This document shows positions 58,134 through 64,000 of a stretch of 64,000 nucleotides of DNA, piece by piece. A program made the translations under genes and the position numbers. Origin of the DNA: Sporosarcina sp. FSL K6-3457 (GTDB taxonomy: Bacteria; Bacillota; Bacilli; Bacillales_A; Planococcaceae); contig NZ_JBBOWX010000001.1 in the NCBI RefSeq assembly GCF_038007285.1, forward strand, positions 248,001 to 312,000. Direction: 5' to 3'. Under the pieces are notes generated by a model. The model was not told where the DNA came from. It saw nothing but the letters and a program-made list of their open reading frames with translations, and ran no database searches. The first letter of the stretch is position 1. Each line of letters opens with the position of its first letter.

Positions 58134-58147
58134 TGAAAGCGCTTTCC
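58134..58147. promoter_or_regulatory. Catabolite-response element (cre) candidate
   Basis: TGAAAGCGCTTTCC, with a perfect 12-bp core palindrome GAAAGCGCTTTC, is one base from the ideal CcpA site. It lies about 80 bases before the first oxidoreductase gene. Confidence 0.78.
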
Positions 58148-58227
58148 AATACACGCGAAACCTATTAATAAAATGAAAATAGCGTGATATGGTAGCCTTA
58201 CTAGCACGAGCAAAGGAGAGATTCATA

Positions 58228-59244
58228 ATGATGAACATCGCAATGATTGGTTTTGGGAATGCCGTTCTAAATTACCATTTACCGTATTTAGAAAGAAAAG
58301 AAAATATAAACGTGAAATATATCTTCCGTAGAGAAGAGGATCGTATTCGAGAAGGTACAGAACATGAAAGTTGGTATCCACCTATTCATTTCACTACAGA
58401 TTTAAATGAAATCTTGCAGGATAGCGAAGTAGACCTAGTTGTTATTTGTACACATGTGGATAGTCACATGGAATATGCAACAGCTGCATTGGAAAATAAC
58501 AAGCATATATTAGTGGAAAAACCATTTGCACCAACAATTGAAGAAGCAAATCATATTTTTGAATTGGCAAAGTCTAAAGGACTTATTGCAATGGCAAATC
58601 AAAATAGAAGGTTTGATGGAGACTTCCTTACTCTTGAAAAGGTACTTAGAAGTGGGAAGTTAGGGAATGTTGTTGAAATTCAATCTCATTATGATTACTT
58701 CATGCCGCAATATATTAAAAGAGGTGACTTCGGCTTTTTATATGGGCTTGCTGTTCATACCATTGACCAAATCATATCTGTATATGGTAAGCCAGATGAT
58801 ATTCACTACGATGTAAGGAGCATTTCTTATCCAGGAGAATCAGATGATTATATTGATATTGATTTTTACTTTGGAAGAACGAAAGTAACGATAAAATGTA
58901 GCGTAGCTGTAAAGCTTGAACATCCGAAATTTACAGTTCATGGAGACAAAGGCAGCTTTATTAAATATAGCAGTGGCCACCAAAAGAAAAACCCTAATGG
59001 TCCAACTACTGTCTCCTTCGAGCGTGAAGCAGAAAACAATTGGGGTAAACTTTCTTATATAGATGATAATGGTGTAGAACAGAATGAAAATGTACCATCG
59101 GAAGTTACAGATTACGGAATTTTATATGAAAAGCTTTACCAGGCAATTAAAAATGAGGGTGAAAAGCCAGTGAAAGATGAAGAAGTAATCATCGTATTAA
59201 AGATATTAGAAGAGGGTCTTTCTATTGCAAAAAAAGCAAAGTAA
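58228..59244 (+). CDS. Gfo/Idh/MocA-family oxidoreductase (first of pair)
   Basis: A 338-residue NAD(P)-dependent sugar dehydrogenase-like protein. The Rossmann start is MNIAMIGFGNAVLNYHLPYLE, a variant of GxGxxG. The EKP catalytic-lysine motif is in HILVEKPFAPTIEEA. The C-terminal half has GLAVHTIDQIISVYGKPDDI with the active-site histidine. It is typical of the family in size. The ATG at 58228 follows AAAGGAGAG; an earlier in-frame start lacks an SD. It probably acts on a sugar or sugar phosphate delivered by the PTS two genes downstream. Confidence 0.9.
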   Translation: MMNIAMIGFGNAVLNYHLPYLERKENINVKYIFRREEDRIREGTEHESWYPPIHFTTDLNEILQDSEVDLVVICTHVDSHMEYATAALENNKHILVEKPFAPTIEEANHIFELAKSKGLIAMANQNRRFDGDFLTLEKVLRSGKLGNVVEIQSHYDYFMPQYIKRGDFGFLYGLAVHTIDQIISVYGKPDDIHYDVRSISYPGESDDYIDIDFYFGRTKVTIKCSVAVKLEHPKFTVHGDKGSFIKYSSGHQKKNPNGPTTVSFEREAENNWGKLSYIDDNGVEQNENVPSEVTDYGILYEKLYQAIKNEGEKPVKDEEVIIVLKILEEGLSIAKKAK

Positions 59245-59272
59245 ATAACAGTAATGAATTGGAGGAATAAAA

Positions 59273-60256
59273 GTGAGAATAGGAACGATTGGTACTGGAT
59301 TAATAGTGGATGTATTCTTATCAGCTCTAAATAAAATAGATGGTGCGCAATGCGTAGCAATGTATTCCCGTAAAGAAGAAACAGCTAAACCATTAGCCGA
59401 GAAGTATCAGGTAGAAACGATCTATACGGACCTAGAAAAGCTTTATATGGACCCTACTATTGATTTTATTTATGTAGCCTCTCCAAATAGCTTGCATTAT
59501 GAGCAAGCCTACCGAGCATTAGAACATGGAAAGCATGTCATTTGTGAGAAGCCTTTCACTTCGACAGTGAGTGAAACAGAGAATTTAATGAAACTGGCTA
59601 GGAAAAATCGACTAATGTTGTTTGAAGGAATTACAACCATTCATTTACCAAACTATCAGCTGATTAAACAACATGTCGGAAAACTGGGTCAATTGAAATT
59701 TGTCCAATGTAATTATAGCCAGTACTCTAGTAAATACGATGCATTATTAAGAGGAGAAACACCGAACGCTTTTAACCCTGAGTTTTCTGGCGGTGCATTA
59801 GCGGATATTAACATTTACAACCTTCACTTTATATTAAATTTATTCGGTGCCCCTCAGTCAGTCAGCTATACAGCGAATAAACATCCGAATGGAATAGACA
59901 CTTCTGGGGTCTTAGTAATGAAATATCCAACCTTCATTGCAGAGTGTGTAGGAGCCAAGGATACGAGAAGCATGAACTTTGTTCTCATTCAAGGGGAAAA
60001 TGGTTATCTTCATGTAGAAAATGGCGCGAATGGTTGTCAAAATGTCAGATTACATTTAAAGGATAAAGAGATTCTTCTAAATAGCCAAACGACGCTCAAT
60101 ACCCTTTATTACGAACTTCTTGTTTTTAAAGAGATTTTTGAACTTAAAGATTTTGAACGTTGTAACGAATTATTGGATTACTCACATTCTGTTATGGAAG
60201 TGTATGAAAAGGCAAGGAAGACAGCAGATATTGTTTTTGCAGCTGATAATCAATAA
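59273..60256 (+). CDS. Gfo/Idh/MocA-family oxidoreductase (second of pair)
   Basis: A 327-residue member of the same superfamily but only distantly like its neighbour. The nucleotide loop is IGTIGTGLIVDVFLSAL, the EKP motif is HVICEKPFTSTVSETENL, and the C-terminal part has GGALADINIYNLHFILNLFGAPQSVSY. The GTG start follows TTGGAGGAA. Two dehydrogenases together could oxidise and then reduce a sugar, as in epimerisation or oxidative glycoside cleavage; this is inference. Confidence 0.9.
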   Translation: MRIGTIGTGLIVDVFLSALNKIDGAQCVAMYSRKEETAKPLAEKYQVETIYTDLEKLYMDPTIDFIYVASPNSLHYEQAYRALEHGKHVICEKPFTSTVSETENLMKLARKNRLMLFEGITTIHLPNYQLIKQHVGKLGQLKFVQCNYSQYSSKYDALLRGETPNAFNPEFSGGALADINIYNLHFILNLFGAPQSVSYTANKHPNGIDTSGVLVMKYPTFIAECVGAKDTRSMNFVLIQGENGYLHVENGANGCQNVRLHLKDKEILLNSQTTLNTLYYELLVFKEIFELKDFERCNELLDYSHSVMEVYEKARKTADIVFAADNQ

Positions 60257-60307
60257 AAGGTGATAAAAGTACTGCTCCAGTAAGAGTTAGTGCTTTTATA
60301 AAACGGA

Positions 60308-60321
60308 AGTAAGCGCTGTCA
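60308..60321. promoter_or_regulatory. Second cre-like site upstream of the PTS gene
   Basis: AGTAAGCGCTGTCA, about three mismatches from the ideal CcpA site but with the AAGCGCT core intact. It lies about 40 bases before the PTS gene. Confidence 0.5.
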
Positions 60322-60360
60322 ATAGCTAGATTTTTATTATCTAAGGAGGAGTGAAAGGGT

Positions 60361-62220
60361 ATGGATAATAAACAATTAGGGAATAAAATCATCGAGCTGG
60401 TTGGCGGAGAGGGAAATGTCAATTCTCTCGTTCATTGTGCAACTCGGCTACGATTTAAGCTGAAGGAACATAATAAAGCAGATAAGAAAGCATTGGAGAA
60501 AATCCCAGACGTTCTTACTGTAGTTGAAAAAGGCGGCCAATATCAGGTTGTTATTGGAAATAAAGTAGGGAAAGTTTACACAGAAATTATGAATGGTCAT
60601 AATATTCATACTAGAGGTTCAGGAGATACAGATGGGGTGCAAGATAAAAGAAATGTTGGAGTTGCAGCTAAAGTCTTTGAATATATTTCTGGAACGTTTT
60701 CACCGTTAATTCCTGCATTAGCAGGTGCGGGGATGATAAAAGCATTACTTGCAGTCCTTTCCATGTTGAACTGGATTGATGTGGAAGGGACAACCTATGC
60801 TGTATTAAATGCGGCATCAAGCGGTCTATTTTATTTCTTTCCAATCTTTATAGGTATTTCTGCAGCTAGGCAATTAAATGCTAACCCATTTGTCGGCGGT
60901 ACGATTGCAGCGGGTTTACTAGAGCCTAGTTTCACAGCGCTTTTAGAACGCACTGGTGATATCAGTTTTATGAGTGTCCCACTTATTGCAACGGATTATA
61001 CATCGACTGTTTTCCCGTTGCTAATTGCAATGGCAATTTACGCACCACTTGAACGAATCATTAAAAAGTATACACCGGATACGATTCAATTGTTTTTTGT
61101 GCCAATGCTAGGCATTCTAATTATGATGCCGTTAACCGCATTAGTTTTCGGGCCATTTGCACAGTATGTTAGTGCGGGGATTGGCGCAAGTATCACATTT
61201 TTATCAGAATTTTCGTCAGTTCTTACGGGTGTTGTTATTGCCAGTGTTTGGCCTTTCCTTGTTATTCTAGGGGTGCACTGGGGTGTTGTCCCTATTATGA
61301 TTGATAATTTTTCTAAAGGCGGAGACATTATTGGCCCAATTACTTCTGGATCGGTATTTGCGGTAATGGGGATTGCTTTTGGTATATTCCTTCGTTCTAG
61401 AAGAAATAAAGATTTACGGTCATTGGCACTTGCGGGTACATTGTCAGGATTGCTTGCAGGTGTAATCGAACCGATTCTCTATGGTTTAGTATTGAGATAT
61501 CGAAGATTAATACCATTAATGTTACTATCCGGTGCTCTCGGCGGGGGGATCATTGCGCTATTTGATGTAAGAGTATCTACATTTGTATTCCAAAGTATAT
61601 TTAGCATACCTGTTTATTCACCAATGGTAGGCTATATTATAGGGATTGGAACCGCATTTGCTGTAGGAACCATTCTAGCTTTTATTTTTGGGACTGAAGG
61701 TGAAAAATCGAAAGGAGTAATTGAAACAGAAGTTTCATCTGTTCGTAATGAAAACGTAGGAAAAGTAAGATATGAATTAACAACGCCTTTATCAGGTAAA
61801 ATAATTCCATTAGGTGATGTAAGTGACTCTGTATTTTCAAGTGGAGTAATGGGAAAAGGGGTTGGAATTGACCCTAGTGATGGCATTGTAGTAGCACCAT
61901 TTGATGGAAAGGTAGTAACAATCCTCTCAACTAAACATGCTATTGGTTTAGCAAGTGATGAAGGTGTCGAAGTGTTGATTCATATTGGGCTTGATACCGT
62001 TCAGTTAGACGGGAAACATTATGAGGTGCACGTTGAAACAAATCAGGCTGTTAAAAAAGGGCAAAAATTAATAACGTTTGATATCGAGGCTATTCAAAAG
62101 GATGGATATAATACAATAACACCCGTTATTATAACGAACGCTGCCGATTATTTGGATGTTCTACCAACCGAATCAAGTTACGTTGGCTTAGAAGATGTGG
62201 TATTAACTGTCCTTAAGTAA
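60361..62220 (+). CDS. Beta-glucoside-type PTS permease, IIBCA
   Basis: A 619-residue phosphotransferase-system transporter. The IIB domain (residues 1-85) has the phosphorylated cysteine in LVHCATRLRFKL (Cys26). The IIC membrane domain spans about 105-450 (FEYISGTFSPLIPALAGAGMIKALLAVL, FVGGTIAAGLLEPSF, GVIEPILYGLVLRYRR). The IIA domain (about 475-619) has the phosphorylated His541 in VLIHIGLDTVQLDG. The B-C-A order is that of BglP/SacP-type permeases. SD AAGGAGGAG precedes the ATG. No 6-phospho-beta-glucosidase or antiterminator gene is nearby. Confidence 0.94.
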   Translation: MDNKQLGNKIIELVGGEGNVNSLVHCATRLRFKLKEHNKADKKALEKIPDVLTVVEKGGQYQVVIGNKVGKVYTEIMNGHNIHTRGSGDTDGVQDKRNVGVAAKVFEYISGTFSPLIPALAGAGMIKALLAVLSMLNWIDVEGTTYAVLNAASSGLFYFFPIFIGISAARQLNANPFVGGTIAAGLLEPSFTALLERTGDISFMSVPLIATDYTSTVFPLLIAMAIYAPLERIIKKYTPDTIQLFFVPMLGILIMMPLTALVFGPFAQYVSAGIGASITFLSEFSSVLTGVVIASVWPFLVILGVHWGVVPIMIDNFSKGGDIIGPITSGSVFAVMGIAFGIFLRSRRNKDLRSLALAGTLSGLLAGVIEPILYGLVLRYRRLIPLMLLSGALGGGIIALFDVRVSTFVFQSIFSIPVYSPMVGYIIGIGTAFAVGTILAFIFGTEGEKSKGVIETEVSSVRNENVGKVRYELTTPLSGKIIPLGDVSDSVFSSGVMGKGVGIDPSDGIVVAPFDGKVVTILSTKHAIGLASDEGVEVLIHIGLDTVQLDGKHYEVHVETNQAVKKGQKLITFDIEAIQKDGYNTITPVIITNAADYLDVLPTESSYVGLEDVVLTVLK

Positions 62221-62227
62221 TACTATC

Positions 62228-62392
62228 TTGACGACAGATAATGCCAAAGTAGAGGGTGGTATTCCTGCAACGTTTACAGCATTGATGCGCATAGAAGGCA
62301 TTCGCCTGCGCAATAGCTTTAGCTTGGAGCGATACATTCACCCAGTAGGATCGGAGGGTTATGACACTGAAGTTTGGTTGCCGATTGAGTAA
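62228..62392 (+). pseudogene. 3' fragment of a GyrI-like/AraC effector-binding-domain gene
   Basis: Right after the PTS stop, an open frame of about 54 codons encodes VEGGIPATFTALMRIEGI followed by a tail ending EGYDTEVWLPIE and a stop. The tail is typical of the GyrI-like small-molecule-binding domain found at the end of AraC-type regulators. There is no start codon with an SD and no N-terminal part, so it is a gene remnant left by a deletion or insertion at this junction. Confidence 0.65.
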
Positions 62393-62439
62393 AATTCGCG
62401 GATACTAGCTAGGTCACCTGGCTCTAAGATAAATAGAAG

Positions 62440-62484
62440 AAAAAGGTGAGATGCTACTTTACAAGTAAGGTCTCACCTTTTTTT
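62440..62484. terminator. Terminator between the PTS locus and the chemotaxis receptor gene
   Basis: AAAAAGGTGAGA (62440-62451) pairs with TCTCACCTTTTT (62471-62482), with inner ACTT/AAGT pairing and a T-run; A-rich on the other side, so it can serve both convergent genes. Confidence 0.9.
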
Positions 62485-62486
62485 GC

Positions 62487-64000
62487 TTATACCTTAAACT
62501 GACGTAATGCGATATTGAGTTCTTCAGAAAGTCCTTTCAGTGTTGCGGAACTTGCGGTGATTTCTTCCATGGAGGCGAGCTGCTGTTCAGCAGCGGCGGC
62601 TACTTGGTGTGTTTGTTCATATGAGGTTTCTGCGCTGCTCGCTATTTCTTCAGAAGTAGCTGCAATTTCCTCTGAGCTAGCCGACATTTGTTCAGCGACA
62701 GCCGACAGCTCGATAGCCTCTTTCACAATTAGTTCGATGGAAGTGATGATTTGTTTGAATGCGGATTCGACTTCCCCCATCCGCTTGATGCCATCATTGA
62801 CACCGCTTTCATTTTTAGTCATAGAATCGGCTGCTCTTATTGTATCCGCTTGAATGGAACTGACAAGTTTTTGAATGTCGGCAGCAGAACTATTTGTTTC
62901 GTCTGCCAATTTTCGAACTTCATCAGCAACGACGGCAAACCCTTTGCCAGCCGTGCCAGCTCGTGCTGCCTCAATGGCTGCATTCAAGGCTAATAGATTT
63001 GTCTGCTCTGAAATGGATGTTATAACAGAAACGATGTTTTGAATTTTATTGGCTTCGGCTTCCAATTGCTCAATAACCAATTTTGTTTCGTTTGTTCCTT
63101 GATGTATCGTGTCCATTTGCTGTACAGCGTTTTGCACAACCCTTTGTCCGCTATTCGCCTGTTCCATCATTTTTTGTGTAGTGTCAGATACAGTTATCGC
63201 TGTAAAGGAAACTGTTTGGACCCTTTCAGACATTTCTCCCATTGCTTTTGCACTCTCTTCAGCGCTTTGCATCTGGACTTCTGCTGACTGCGCAACCTTT
63301 TCGGTGGCGGATGTCACTTCATTCGCCGCAAGAGTGGCTTCGTTTGTGACAATGTCTACTGCACTGGCAGACTGTTCTACCAGTTGAGCACTATCCTGAA
63401 CCTGACTGATTAAACTTCTCATGCTGTCACTAATTGAAGTGAAAATAGCGGCAAGGTCGCCCAACTCATCTTTACGCTTTAAAAATCGTCCTGAAATGGT
63501 CTGTGTAAAGTCCCCTCGCTGCAAGACTTGTCCAAATCCAACAGTGGCACGTAGTACTTTTGTGATATTCCGTGTGACGACAAAGATAATGAGGGCGAGA
63601 ATAGAGACAATGACGATAATGCTAATGATAATCTGAGTTGTAACCGCTTTCGCTTCCTTGGTCACTTCATCAAGGGGAGCGACTAAAAGGGCACTCCAAG
63701 GTGTTTGGATCCCCTCAACATAAATAGGTGAAAATAAGCGATAGACATCCTCATTCAAAATATCAGATAACCCGGAAATTTGTATCTGCTGTCCTTGAAG
63801 TACTGCATTTCTAACCGCCTCACCCTCCTCACTTTCACTCATGGCAGTATGGTCAAAATAATTACGTCCAATTAAGTCGTTATGCTGATGTGAGATGACA
63901 ATCCCGGTATTAGACATCAGGCTTGCAAAACCACTATCGTAAAAGGAAAATTGAGTGACCAATTCATTCAATGTTTTTAACTCCATATCCACGCCAATTA
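62487..64000 (-). CDS. Methyl-accepting chemotaxis protein (N-terminus outside window)
   Basis: At least 504 residues are visible and the frame runs off the window end, where [17 protein letters not shown] is typical of a dCache sensor domain. The sensor part continues with [17 protein letters not shown]. One transmembrane span ([19 protein letters not shown]) is followed by a HAMP domain and the long coiled-coil signalling domain. The highly conserved hairpin tip reads [37 protein letters not shown]. It senses an extracellular ligand and controls CheA. The ligand is unknown. Confidence 0.93.
   Translation of the reverse strand, partial: IGVDMELKTLNELVTQFSFYDSGFASLMSNTGIVISHQHNDLIGRNYFDHTAMSESEEGEAVRNAVLQGQQIQISGLSDILNEDVYRLFSPIYVEGIQTPWSALLVAPLDEVTKEAKAVTTQIIISIIVIVSILALIIFVVTRNITKVLRATVGFGQVLQRGDFTQTISGRFLKRKDELGDLAAIFTSISDSMRSLISQVQDSAQLVEQSASAVDIVTNEATLAANEVTSATEKVAQSAEVQMQSAEESAKAMGEMSERVQTVSFTAITVSDTTQKMMEQANSGQRVVQNAVQQMDTIHQGTNETKLVIEQLEAEANKIQNIVSVITSISEQTNLLALNAAIEAARAGTAGKGFAVVADEVRKLADETNSSAADIQKLVSSIQADTIRAADSMTKNESGVNDGIKRMGEVESAFKQIITSIELIVKEAIELSAVAEQMSASSEEIAATSEEIASSAETSYEQTHQVAAAAEQQLASMEEITASSATLKGLSEELNIALRQFKV

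Overview
The window looks like the chromosome of a low-GC, endospore-forming member of the Bacillales, most likely Planococcaceae close to Sporosarcina. This is inferred from gene order and protein style, not from a database search. The main anchor is the block cwlD - salA - gerD - kbaA - pdaB-like - tRNA genes - rocF - sigW - rsiW - cdaA - cdaR - glmM, which resembles the B. subtilis order. Lipoprotein signal sequences are common, as are strong Shine-Dalgarno sites paired with TTG or GTG starts.

Region by region. 1-3.6 kb: the end of an ATPase-less sugar ABC operon (two permeases and a binding lipoprotein). 3.8-7.8 kb: a GntR/UTRA regulator, then molybdate uptake (modABC) with a convergent helix-turn-helix/binding-protein regulator. 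7.9-12.5 kb: a rhodanese and the sporulation/germination block. 12.5-13.6 kb: five tRNA genes (Asn, Thr, Glu, Tyr, Gln) whose spacers carry a duplicated structured element and hairpins. 13.7-21.7 kb: a PAS-GGDEF-EAL protein, arginase, the SigW regulon head, c-di-AMP synthesis and glmM. 21.8-33.8 kb: a phosphate-acquisition region on both strands: pstB, pstSCA, a 5'-nucleotidase-like phosphatase, phnDCEE and a large secreted protein. Three promoters here carry 11-bp-phased Pho boxes with the same box-to--10 spacing. 34-42.4 kb: assorted metabolic genes, an MFS/ArsR-type pair and a membrane-anchored PstS-like protein. 42.6-47.1 kb: a group of poorly characterised envelope proteins, including a membrane-anchored Lon-type (S16) protease facing an M48 protease-ankyrin fusion. 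47.4-57 kb: a fructan locus (LacI regulator, ABC importer, cytoplasmic and lipid-anchored GH32 enzymes, fructokinase, acetyltransferase). 57.2-62.2 kb: an RpiR regulator, two Gfo/Idh/MocA oxidoreductases and a PTS IIBCA permease. 62.5-64 kb: a chemotaxis receptor cut by the window edge.

How the genes work together. The phosphate block forms a coherent low-phosphate response: high-affinity phosphate uptake, phosphonate-type uptake, a phosphatase and possibly a secreted scavenger. The fructan locus can be read as anchored hydrolysis outside, import of short products, cytoplasmic cleavage and fructose phosphorylation. The PTS locus has no recognisable phospho-glycosidase, so its two dehydrogenases may do unusual sugar-phosphate chemistry; this is the best candidate here for an undescribed pathway. 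At the nucleic-acid level the most unusual items are the tRNA-spacer element, the nested-hairpin intergenic repeat upstream of sigW with relatives downstream of rsiW and inside the pst operon, and an array with an exact 21-bp period downstream of the PstS-like gene.
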